The notes under the pieces are model-generated. The model worked only from the letters and a program-made list of their open reading frames with translations, was not told the origin of the DNA and ran no database searches. Shown one piece after another: positions 33,771 to 41,131 of a DNA stretch of 42,145 bases. A program made the translations under genes and the position numbers. Source of the stretch: JBHGBB01 sp041946755 (GTDB taxonomy: Bacteria > UBP4 > UBA4092 > JAOAEQ01); the NCBI GenBank assembly GCA_041946755.1, contig JBHGBB010000005.1, forward strand, positions 1 through 42,145, given 5' to 3'. The number at the start of each line of letters is the position of its first letter. Position 1 is the stretch's first letter.

Positions 33771-33817
33771 CCATTAAGTTGAACTTTTGTCCATTGGACA
33801 AAAGTTCAACTTAATGG
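33771..33817. repeat. 47-bp hairpin, 22-bp perfect arms, overlaps a stop codon
   Basis: Arms at 33771-33792 (starting CCATTAAGTTGAAC) and 33796-33817 match perfectly around the loop ATT. The right arm contains the stop codon of the minus-strand GT-C/TPR gene (33811-33813). It may terminate that transcript, although no T-tract follows. Confidence 0.9.
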
Positions 33818-35745
33818 ATTTTTGCTAATGCTATGGAAAGGTTTCTAGTAAATTCCGGTCTAATAGGGTCAAGTCGGACAGCTAGTTCGAACTGGGATAC
33901 AGCTTCTTTATACTTTTTTTGCGCTAGGTATAATTTCCCAAAATCGTTATATATTCCCGGATAATCAGGATTTAGGTTCAGTGCAATTTTAAATTCAGCT
34001 TCTGCTGCCGTATATTTCATCTTATGTAAATAAATACCACCCAACCGAGCATGCGCATAAGCCAGATCCGGGTCCAGTGCCAAAGCCATCCGGAATTCCA
34101 GTTCCGCTACTTCGATAAATCCATATTTCATGAAAAAAGTCCCTTTATTCAAATGCTCAATCGCCGGGTCATTCCGATAATAATCAATATTGATTAATGC
34201 ATCATATTTCCCTAGATTGAAATCCCAGATTTCCTTCAAGCGATTGATATCGAACAGGTCTCCGCGAGTCAGGATACAAAGCTTATCATAATATTTCGCC
34301 AGATTTTTATCTTGAAGCATATTTTTGGTATAAAGTAATGTCGAATAATAACCGTTAGGAATCAACCGTTCAAAATGGCCGCTATGCCGTCGCAATGCTC
34401 GATGTGCCGGTAATCGGGCGAGTAATGGATCTCCCAATGCCAGATAATCCAGAATATATACTCGCGGTCCGCCATAAAATCCTAAAAAGCCTACTGCTCC
34501 GGTGTTGTATACCTTCATATCGCTTTGCCGTAATTTGATACCGTTACTCACCCACTCAAACGATTCCATTTTATTATCCGCAATATTGTTCATCAACCCG
34601 GTCCAAAAATAGAAATAACATCGTTCATCATCAATATCAAACGCTCTTCCGGCAGCATTATAATCCATATCATTCATCAAAGGAGAGTATCGCCATAAAA
34701 TGCTATATACAATAAGTAAAAGAATAATCAAATTCTGCCAGTGAATCGACCGAACGATCAACGACCCTGATAGCACCACGAGAATCACAGCACTGAAAAA
34801 TGGAACAGCAAAAAATCGGCCACTCATAAAATCACCGCCGATTTTTAAGATATACCCTAAATAAAGTATGATGCCAAGCGCATGGTAGAAATAGCGGATA
34901 TCGATTCTCTTTTTTAAGGCATAAATAGATATGATTACTGTTCCGACTAACGTTATAAACGTTATTGGGTCAAACCATAACGTAGTTAAATAATAATACC
35001 ATCCCAGTTCCAGTATCTCTAATTGCCCAACTCCGGCAAATAGTTTCGCATAGGCGGTATTCGGGAAGAAAAATCCATAATACAAAATGGCAAATAATTC
35101 CCATACTATAAACGGAATAAACCCTATAATGATAATCCAGAAATTCTTACCGCTCCGAATTTGCCAAAACGCATACAGCAAGGCTGGTAGGAGAAGGAGA
35201 ATGGTATCCATCCTCGTCGTAATACACAGGCTGGTAATTAGGGATAAGAGAAATAAATGTTTGGTATTTACCTCTGATTTATAATAGATAAAAAAGAATA
35301 CCGCCACCCAAAAATAGATCAGCGCTATTTCCATTCCGGAAGTAGTATAATCCATAAACGATTTTGAACAGATTAAAAGAATGAGACCGAATATAACCGA
35401 TTTTTTTGTAGTACCGAGCTTAAAATAAACTATACCGACTGCTAAACTAGAAACTATGATTGATATTATGATGCTAGTGAAATATATCTCGCGGGTGAAA
35501 TAATAAAATATTGATACCACCAGCATCCAAAGAGGATTGGTGTAGGTCTGCACCCGTTCAATAACATTCCAGCGTAATCCGAATCCATTAATAAAATTAT
35601 CTACGGTACGAAAGGTTATATAGGCATCATCACAAACCCAGGCATTGCGAATTAAAATCGCTACAAATAACAACGGTAGACCTAAATAAACGATCGGTTT
35701 AATTCGGCGATATCGAGGGGATTCCAATTTTAACCAAGGATGCAT
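33811..35745 (-). CDS. GT-C-like multi-spanning membrane protein with C-terminal TPR repeats
   Basis: 644 residues. The first ~350 contain about ten hydrophobic segments. The first periplasmic loop carries the acidic motif VCDDAYITFRTVDNF (37-51) and later QTYTNPLWML (66-75), the layout of GT-C glycosyltransferases that use polyprenyl-phosphate sugars (ArnT/PMT/AftB-like), with D39/D40 as the likely catalytic acid. The middle (about 360-520) is soluble. The end (about 531-644) holds three TPR units (for example AYAHARLGGIYLHKMKYTAAEAEFKIALNLNP). Such proteins typically glycosylate cell-surface material. A TPR tail suggests docking to a partner. The gene is 55 bp after the Clp1-like gene. Sugar and acceptor are unknown. 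Confidence 0.75.
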   Translation of the reverse strand: MHPWLKLESPRYRRIKPIVYLGLPLLFVAILIRNAWVCDDAYITFRTVDNFINGFGLRWNVIERVQTYTNPLWMLVVSIFYYFTREIYFTSIIISIIVSSLAVGIVYFKLGTTKKSVIFGLILLICSKSFMDYTTSGMEIALIYFWVAVFFFIYYKSEVNTKHLFLLSLITSLCITTRMDTILLLLPALLYAFWQIRSGKNFWIIIIGFIPFIVWELFAILYYGFFFPNTAYAKLFAGVGQLEILELGWYYYLTTLWFDPITFITLVGTVIISIYALKKRIDIRYFYHALGIILYLGYILKIGGDFMSGRFFAVPFFSAVILVVLSGSLIVRSIHWQNLIILLLIVYSILWRYSPLMNDMDYNAAGRAFDIDDERCYFYFWTGLMNNIADNKMESFEWVSNGIKLRQSDMKVYNTGAVGFLGFYGGPRVYILDYLALGDPLLARLPAHRALRRHSGHFERLIPNGYYSTLLYTKNMLQDKNLAKYYDKLCILTRGDLFDINRLKEIWDFNLGKYDALINIDYYRNDPAIEHLNKGTFFMKYGFIEVAELEFRMALALDPDLAYAHARLGGIYLHKMKYTAAEAEFKIALNLNPDYPGIYNDFGKLYLAQKKYKEAVSQFELAVRLDPIRPEFTRNLSIALAKIH

Positions 35746-35800
35746 AGGGTTACCATTTCATTTAATACTAATACTTCTTTTATCCTTTTGCTGATATTAC

Positions 35801-36868
35801 TTATCCGATTTCTCGTTTTGGACTCCACTCTTTCCCGGATTTATCGATTCTAAGAAATCCGAATTCAAGTAATTGGATATTGGTAATATCTTTAATCGGA
35901 GTAATGAGCTTAATTATTCTCTTCTGGAAATCAATTTCCTGGATAATACCCAGCGCCAGGGTTTCGTTATTTTGGTCATTGAATCCGACCAGTAGATTTT
36001 GGAGTAATGTATACTCGATAATTTCGATATTCGCTATCCCAAACCGGGATTCGAGTTGATATTGTTCCGAGCAGTCATATTCTCCGCTGACCACTAAATA
36101 AATGGTTTTCCCGACCTTTTCGCCATAAAGCACCGAAGTATCCAGCGTCTTTTCTAAAAAAGCATAGCCATTCTGATTTAGTTTTTTCCCGGAATTGAAC
36201 CAGATACGATGGAATCCGTACTTATCCATTTTTATTTCTATAGTCTGCGCAGCAGCGAAATACTCGGTAAACTTTTGTTCTCGATAAGCGCGCCGGGTTT
36301 CCGGATTCCGCAGTAAAACTTTATCTGATACCGATACCCGAAATATTTTTCGATTGTTTATGTTACGGTACGGAAGTAAGAGATGTTCGATTTCATCTTT
36401 TCTCTGAAACGCGATAAGATACTGGGGATTAACCAGTTCGATTTTTCTGAATTTTAATTCTACCGCTACTGGGCCATAAACCAATCCGGTAGTATCAACA
36501 ACTACCAATGCTGCGCCTAATTTTTGGGCTTTTTCAACCAGTTTTTTAACTCCAACCAGGGTAGTTACTAAATGGCTAACTGGCGATGTTGCCCCAATAA
36601 AATGCAGGTTTATTTCGGAGTTCGGAGTTCGGAGTTCGGAGTTATTAGAGTATACGGTCATGCCTATAGTACCGGGAGGACCGAGGGTCGATTGCCCCAT
36701 ATCGGCATCTACCAATGCAATTTTTAGCCCCTGTTCAACTCCCTGCTCGATCAGATATTTGGCAAACGAGCTTTTCCCGGTATCAATCGCACCGAATAAC
36801 ATTACTATTCCCGGCTGTTCAAGAATGGTATCGATTATTGGTTTCCACTCCAAGGAAGGAACGATCAT
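35801..36868 (-). CDS. Clp1/Grc3-like polynucleotide 5'-hydroxyl kinase
   Basis: 355 residues. The P-loop GAIDTGKSS at 26-34 follows the Clp1/Grc3/NOL9 pattern (GxxDxGKS), and VDADMGQSTLGPPG at 53-66 matches the DxDxGQ...PG motif of the CLP1_P domain. Family members phosphorylate 5'-OH ends of RNA or DNA. GATSPVSHL (92-100) and VVVDTTGLVYG also fit. After the kinase core there is a C-terminal beta-rich region (about 265-350) without clear identity. The stretch SNNSELRTPNSEIN (74-87) is made by a 7-bp repeat, sits between two motifs and is probably a loop insertion. Clp1-type kinases are typical of eukaryotes and archaea, with fewer bacterial members. It lies upstream of the GT-C gene. Confidence 0.78.
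   Translation of the reverse strand: MIVPSLEWKPIIDTILEQPGIVMLFGAIDTGKSSFAKYLIEQGVEQGLKIALVDADMGQSTLGPPGTIGMTVYSNNSELRTPNSEINLHFIGATSPVSHLVTTLVGVKKLVEKAQKLGAALVVVDTTGLVYGPVAVELKFRKIELVNPQYLIAFQRKDEIEHLLLPYRNINNRKIFRVSVSDKVLLRNPETRRAYREQKFTEYFAAAQTIEIKMDKYGFHRIWFNSGKKLNQNGYAFLEKTLDTSVLYGEKVGKTIYLVVSGEYDCSEQYQLESRFGIANIEIIEYTLLQNLLVGFNDQNNETLALGIIQEIDFQKRIIKLITPIKDITNIQLLEFGFLRIDKSGKEWSPKREIG
36616..36643. repeat. Exact heptanucleotide repeat (CGGAGTT x4) inside a coding gene
   Basis: Four perfect CGGAGTT copies within the Clp1-like kinase gene, translated on the minus strand as NSELRTPNSE. Four copies are 28 bp, one base more than a multiple of three, so the frame is held only together with flanking bases. 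Confidence 0.88.
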
Positions 36869-36993
36869 AACTAATTATTCTCACAAAGACCAGTTAGTAT
36901 ACCTAGCTGAATTTCGCAGAAAACATTGAATCTGCCAGAATAGCTTATATTATTTATTTAACTTATTTAACTATTTAACCATTTAACTTATTT

Positions 36994-37683
36994 TTAATGG
37001 CATTGAATCTGCTGAATAAACTTAAGCACTTCATCCGCACTAAACTTATCTACTGCGGCTGAAGCAGAAATAATATAACTCTTCCTTGTTACCGAACAAT
37101 AGACACAGGCTACCAATCCTTGTTTAATAATCGAGGTATGCCGGTCTTCTACGATAACATAAGGTACCACATGTCCAGTTTCGATTAATGCAGTAGACTG
37201 TGAACTCGATGTCGGTACTGTATGAATTACCATGGTATTACCATATTTTAGTATGAGCGGGTTGCGTAGTCCGGTGAAAGTAGATCGGAACTCAACGATT
37301 TTCCCCGGATGGTTGAACCGGGTAAGGAATCCTTGCGGTAACCGGTCTTTTCTCGGCCAAGGTCGACGCTGAATTGCGATTCGCTGCCCGGTACTCGAAT
37401 TATCAAGAACAATTACCTGAGCTGTCGGTATATTCGTCACCAGAGATATCTGATAATTTTCCGGCAGAGTAAATCGGAGGATTTTCTGGCTTTGATTCCA
37501 TTTCTCTATATCCGACCCGAAATAGCCATATTTCAGAGTCCAACTTAGATAAACTAAAAGCATTACTGCGATAGCAATAATTATTTTGCCATAGAAAACA
37601 AACCGTTTTGCGGTTTTCATTCTTCGATCGTACTTCTGTTTTATCCAGGGAAAAGAGAGTTTTGCCATAATCGGTTTAGCCAT
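36994..37683 (-). CDS. Unknown protein with one N-terminal membrane segment
   Basis: About 229 residues from ATG 37683. A TTG at 37707 with AAGG upstream would add eight residues and is equally possible. A basic N-terminus (KQKYDRRMKTAKR) precedes one membrane segment (about residues 32-50, YGKIIIAIAVMLLVYLSWTL), with the rest outside. The soluble part is beta-rich, with a pattern YQISLVTNIPTAQVIVLDNSS...IQRRPW and a C-terminal helix (DKFSADEVLKFIQQIQCH). It has the look of a small periplasmic domain. I do not recognise the family. It is on the same strand as, and 125 bp before, the Clp1-like gene. Confidence 0.65.
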   Translation of the reverse strand: MAKPIMAKLSFPWIKQKYDRRMKTAKRFVFYGKIIIAIAVMLLVYLSWTLKYGYFGSDIEKWNQSQKILRFTLPENYQISLVTNIPTAQVIVLDNSSTGQRIAIQRRPWPRKDRLPQGFLTRFNHPGKIVEFRSTFTGLRNPLILKYGNTMVIHTVPTSSSQSTALIETGHVVPYVIVEDRHTSIIKQGLVACVYCSVTRKSYIISASAAVDKFSADEVLKFIQQIQCH

Positions 37684-37748
37684 AATCGTAACAAAAAAAG
37701 ATTTCAAATAACAACCTTATTCTACTCCATGCTATAATAAAACCGTCG

Positions 37749-37862
37749 TAGTTGGGTAAAGGTAAAGTAGTTAGTTAGGTTGTTGGTCTTGAGTAGTTGG
37801 TTTTTGACTAACGACCTTGCCGAACTACTTAACCCACTTCTTAACCTTAACCTAACTACACC
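37749..37862. repeat. Degenerate low-complexity inverted repeat region
   Basis: GTAGTTG, GGTAAAG, GTAAAGT and AGTTAGT-like units on the left and their complements (CCTAACTAC, AACCTTAAC, AACTACTT) on the right make an imperfect hairpin of about 110 nt in the divergent spacer. Its unit size is again near 7 bp, so it may be an older copy of the heptanucleotide family. The rest of the spacer (37708-37919) has one extended -10-like TGCTATAAT (37730-37738) with no -35. Confidence 0.55.
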
Positions 37863-37919
37863 TATTTAGTACTTAAAAGACAGTAATAGAAACCTTATCC
37901 CTGATTCCCGATACCTTTT

Positions 37920-38612
37920 ATGTGTGGCAGATTCGTTATTCTCGACCCGGAAATGATTATCCGGAAATATAATATCCAGAAGAAACCGGCGTTTACTTTC
38001 ACCGCGCGATATAATATCGCTCCGAGCCAGGAAATACCGATTGTGCTCCGCGATACCGCTAATCGACTAGAACTCATGAAATGGGGGTTGATTCCCTTCT
38101 GGGCAAAAGACCCGGATATTGGGAATCGAATGATTAACGCCCGGGCAGAAACTTTGGCTGAGAAACCGTCGTTTCGGAGTTCGTTAAAATCGAAACGATG
38201 TCTGATTCCGGCATCGGGTTTCTATGAATGGAAAGAAGTCGGGGGGCGAAAAATGCCTTATCTGATTAAATTAAAAGATACTCCGCTATTTTCATTCGCC
38301 GGGCTCTATGACATCTGGCTGGATGAACAGAAGCAAGAAATCAAAACCTTCACCATTATTACCACAGTGGCTAATGATTATTTGGCCCCTATCCATAATC
38401 GGATGCCGGTGATTTTCAATGAGCATGATGAAAATCTCTGGCTGGATAAATCGATCGATACCGGCAAACTGATTACTCTGCTTAATCCATACCCCTCTGA
38501 ATTCATGGAAGCATATTCGGTTTCCCCGGCAGTAAATAATATCAAAAACGATTCTGTCGATTTAATCAAACCAATCGAATCTGACGACTCCTATAACCAG
38601 CAGCTATTCTAA
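37920..38612 (+). CDS. SRAP-domain protein (YedK/HMCES family)
   Basis: 230 residues. SRAP proteins form a covalent bond through the N-terminal cysteine with abasic sites in single-stranded DNA and protect them. The essential Cys is C2 (MCGRFV, exposed after removal of Met). Asn N32 (ARYNIAPSQ), E103 (GFYEW) and H159 (HNRMPVI) match the catalytic set. Length and layout are standard, and the WGLIPFWAKDP and INARAETLAEKPSF motifs are present. There is no Shine-Dalgarno upstream of the ATG, but starting at this codon is required to put the Cys at position 2. It is followed 100 bp later by the DUF362 gene with its own promoter. Confidence 0.93.
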   Translation: MCGRFVILDPEMIIRKYNIQKKPAFTFTARYNIAPSQEIPIVLRDTANRLELMKWGLIPFWAKDPDIGNRMINARAETLAEKPSFRSSLKSKRCLIPASGFYEWKEVGGRKMPYLIKLKDTPLFSFAGLYDIWLDEQKQEIKTFTIITTVANDYLAPIHNRMPVIFNEHDENLWLDKSIDTGKLITLLNPYPSEFMEAYSVSPAVNNIKNDSVDLIKPIESDDSYNQQLF

Positions 38613-38653
38613 ATACACATCTGGAGTGTATGAGATAATTTTTATCCTATATC

Positions 38654-38683
38654 TTGACAAGGCATGACACTATTAGCTATCCT
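38654..38683 (+). promoter_or_regulatory. Promoter candidate for the DUF362 gene
   Basis: TTGACA (38654-38659), 18-bp spacer, TATCCT (38678-38683), about 30 bp before the start codon, followed by AAGGAGG. Confidence 0.6.
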
Positions 38684-38712
38684 AGATACTAGATAAGGAG
38701 GTAGAATCATTT

Positions 38713-39885
38713 ATGGCAAGTAAAATATATTTCGGCTCCGCAAAACAATATCGGCTGCATGCCGATGAAACCTTACCAGCGAAATTAGACCTGATAATCG
38801 ATAAACTCGATATCCGGAATCGGGTTAAAGATGAGCTGGTAGCGATAAAAATGCATCTTGGCGGGCATATCGGATATTCAACCATTCATCCAGTGTTCGT
38901 TCGGAAAGTGGTTAAAGCGGTTAAAGATGGGGGTGGTAAACCCATTGTTACCGATACCTCTTGGGCGGCATTAACTGCTGCTGAACGAGGATATTCTACC
39001 GAAACGCTCGGTTGCCCGGTATATCCGGCGGCAGGCCCGAACGATAATTATTTCTATACTATCAAAAAAGAATATCGAAGTATGCAAGAATGGAAAATGG
39101 GCGGATTTATGCATGACGCTACGTTTCTGATCGACTTCGCCCATATTAAAGGCCATCCTTCCTGCAGTTATGGTGGCGCAATAAAGAATCTGGCGCTCGG
39201 AGCTTATGTCGGTGAAACCCGGGGTAAAATGCATGATGTGGTGCATTTCGAACCGTATTGGTTTCCGGAAAAATGTTCGGATAAGAAAGTAATGCAGAAA
39301 ATCGTCGAGTCCTGCCCGTTACATGCGCTGGTGTTCGATAAGAAAGACCCGAAGAAACTCCACCTCCATTTTGAAGCGTGTAATCAATGTTTTGCATGTT
39401 TAGCCGTTGCCCCGAAAGGAGCGCTCCGAATTGAACCGGATACATTCGCCTCTTTCCAAGAAGCATGTGCGATTTCTTCCGGATTGGTTCTATCTACCTT
39501 TAAACCGGAAAAGCGTGTATTCATCAACCTCATCAACAATATTACTCCGGTCTGCGATTGTTTCGGTTTTACCGGATTACCGATTTTACCGGATATCGGT
39601 ATTGTGGGTTCGAATGATATTGTGGCAATTGAACAAGCGACTTTGGATTTCTTGAAACCGCATAAGGTAATGGCTGAGAATCTCCCGGGAGAAATGCGAT
39701 ATTTCCCAAAAGTTAAAGGACATCCTTTACAGAAGATTCATGGGGTATATAAAGACCCGTATATTGTGGTAAATGAACTAGCCAAAATGGGATTCGGCAG
39801 CACAAAATATAAAATCGAAGATGTTTATCCGGTGAAGCAACCGGAAAATTATAAGTCAGCTTATATTAGTGCCGATGAGATGTAG
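38713..39885 (+). CDS. DUF362 family iron-sulfur protein
   Basis: 390 residues of the DUF362 group (uncharacterised Fe-S centre proteins). The N-terminal ~200 residues carry the DUF362 fold (VAIKMHLGGHIGYSTIHPVFVRKVV, GGKPIVTDTSW, HIKGHPSCSYGGAIKNLALG). A ferredoxin-like part has C201 (ESCPLHAL) and CNQCFACLAVAPKGAL with C223, C226 and C229. The usual fourth cysteine of the second motif is Ala here and the first motif retains only its last Cys, so only one [4Fe-4S] cluster can be built, from C201 plus the other three. AAGGAGG precedes the ATG. Function is unknown; redox or radical chemistry partners are guesses. The gene ends at a hairpin shared with the convergent gene. Confidence 0.85.
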   Translation: MASKIYFGSAKQYRLHADETLPAKLDLIIDKLDIRNRVKDELVAIKMHLGGHIGYSTIHPVFVRKVVKAVKDGGGKPIVTDTSWAALTAAERGYSTETLGCPVYPAAGPNDNYFYTIKKEYRSMQEWKMGGFMHDATFLIDFAHIKGHPSCSYGGAIKNLALGAYVGETRGKMHDVVHFEPYWFPEKCSDKKVMQKIVESCPLHALVFDKKDPKKLHLHFEACNQCFACLAVAPKGALRIEPDTFASFQEACAISSGLVLSTFKPEKRVFINLINNITPVCDCFGFTGLPILPDIGIVGSNDIVAIEQATLDFLKPHKVMAENLPGEMRYFPKVKGHPLQKIHGVYKDPYIVVNELAKMGFGSTKYKIEDVYPVKQPENYKSAYISADEM

Positions 39886-39900
39886 TAAAATCAAGCAAAG

Positions 39901-39977
39901 AACTTAAAAACGGAAGAACGAAAAACTATAAAATAAAGAACTCTGTATCCTTCGTTCTTTCGTTCTTCCGTTAAGTT
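39901..39977. terminator. Hairpin between convergent genes, bidirectional
   Basis: The left arm from 39901 (AACTTAAAAACGGAAGAACG) pairs with the right arm ending 39977 (ending CTTCCGTTAAGTT) with a short bulge, around a ~34-nt loop. It lies between the DUF362 gene (+) and the membrane-protein gene (-). Confidence 0.65.
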
Positions 39978-41105
39978 TTAAGCTAATTCTTTAGCGGCTT
40001 TCAATTCCGCAATCCGTTTCTTTTCCGCTCGAGCCAAGAATCCAACTGCTATAAAGATAAACACTAATGAAACCCAATCTTGGATTTTCGGATATTTCCC
40101 ACCGAAAATGCAAGCAAAACATAAAGTCGCTACAGTTCCTGCAACTAATGAAGTCAATCGGTTTGATAAACCGGCAAAGGTAGCGGTTCGTCCTTTAAAC
40201 ATAAAGAGAAATACCGAAAAGAACGCAAGGATTCCATAAGGGAATCCAGAAGCGATTTCCCAAGGCCAGTATTTAGTTGGTGAAATAAACGCTTGCTGAT
40301 AGAGAACAATAGCCTTTGAACTAGAACTCACCGCATAAAAGAGGATTAATCCAATAATCAACATGGTACTTGAAGCCGCGATTTGTTCGAATGCAAAGAA
40401 TCCTTTATTATCCTGAGGCACACCTTTACCTCGGGTGTTACGATAATAATTCATGATATAAATTCGAATAAAATATGCAGTTAAATAACTCAGGAGTATA
40501 GCGATTGCTGCGGGTGATTGGAGAAACGCAAATTCGCCTTTTTTAGCTCCTACGGCGGAGTAGAATTTAAATCCTTCATCAGTAGTAACGAGAAAACCTA
40601 ATCCCGGTAAAAGATGGACGGCTACAGCGATAATGGCAACGATAACCGCCATTTCCTCTTCCCAATACACTTTCTTATGTAAAATCCCTTGTTTAATTTG
40701 AATTGCATCAATCAATCGACTGATAACGATGATACTGCCTCGCATAATTACCATCGCGACCATAACCGAAATCGGAAGCAGATACATCAAAGTGGTAGTT
40801 GGAATTACTACTGCCGTACAAATACCGGATGGGATAATATAATAAATTTCACTCGGAATCTGCCATTTACCGAATTGAATCAATCGATTTGATTTTAATT
40901 TATACCAGCGATAGATAAATACGATCGCTAAGCAGATTAAACTACCCCCGATGGTGTTATACACCAAATACTCCATTTCCAAGATACCAAGCCAGTTTGG
41001 TGCGGTAAAAACTTTCACGGCCACCCCGGTTATTACATAAAGAAAGAAATACCAGGCACAAAATGTTATAAGTTGTCTTGTACTACCTTCTTGCGCTTTA
41101 AACAT
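39978..41105 (-). CDS. Multi-spanning membrane protein, DMT-transporter-like
   Basis: 375 residues with about ten hydrophobic helices and no signal peptide, ending in a basic AEKKRIAELKAAKELA tail. Topology resembles the drug/metabolite transporter superfamily (two bundles of five helices, with TTTLMYLLPISVMVAMVIMRGSI as the best resemblance), but I cannot name a family, so the transporter call is an inference from topology. Strong AAGGAGG lies before ATG 41105. It starts 26 bp after the P-loop gene and shares its promoter, indicating a two-gene operon. The internal hydrophilic loop (YYRNTRGKGVPQDNKGFF) separates the two halves. Confidence 0.6.
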   Translation of the reverse strand: MFKAQEGSTRQLITFCAWYFFLYVITGVAVKVFTAPNWLGILEMEYLVYNTIGGSLICLAIVFIYRWYKLKSNRLIQFGKWQIPSEIYYIIPSGICTAVVIPTTTLMYLLPISVMVAMVIMRGSIIVISRLIDAIQIKQGILHKKVYWEEEMAVIVAIIAVAVHLLPGLGFLVTTDEGFKFYSAVGAKKGEFAFLQSPAAIAILLSYLTAYFIRIYIMNYYRNTRGKGVPQDNKGFFAFEQIAASSTMLIIGLILFYAVSSSSKAIVLYQQAFISPTKYWPWEIASGFPYGILAFFSVFLFMFKGRTATFAGLSNRLTSLVAGTVATLCFACIFGGKYPKIQDWVSLVFIFIAVGFLARAEKKRIAELKAAKELA

Positions 41106-41131
41106 ATAACCTCCTTAAGGTTACTCAATAC

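Larger units (their letters stand above)
33430..33817. repeat. Array of successive palindromes in a non-coding spacer
   Basis: This spacer between two minus-strand genes carries four strong inverted repeats with arms of 14, 15, 16 and 22 bp and loops of only 1-3 bases (listed separately). They are preceded by weaker ones: CATATCG/CGATATG at 33518-33539, and an imperfect stem around 33553-33592 with the CTAAAAG/CTTTTAG core. The arms differ in sequence. On the minus strand this is the tail of the GT-C gene and the leader of the Spy-like gene. Confidence 0.8.

Noticed and set aside
33430..33817. CRISPR array
   Set aside because: The palindromes differ from each other and are not spaced as direct repeats, and no cas gene is present.
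37730..37738. Extended -10 (TGCTATAAT) as promoter of the SRAP gene
   Set aside because: It has no -35 element and lies ~180 bp from the start codon behind a repeat region; kept only as a remark.
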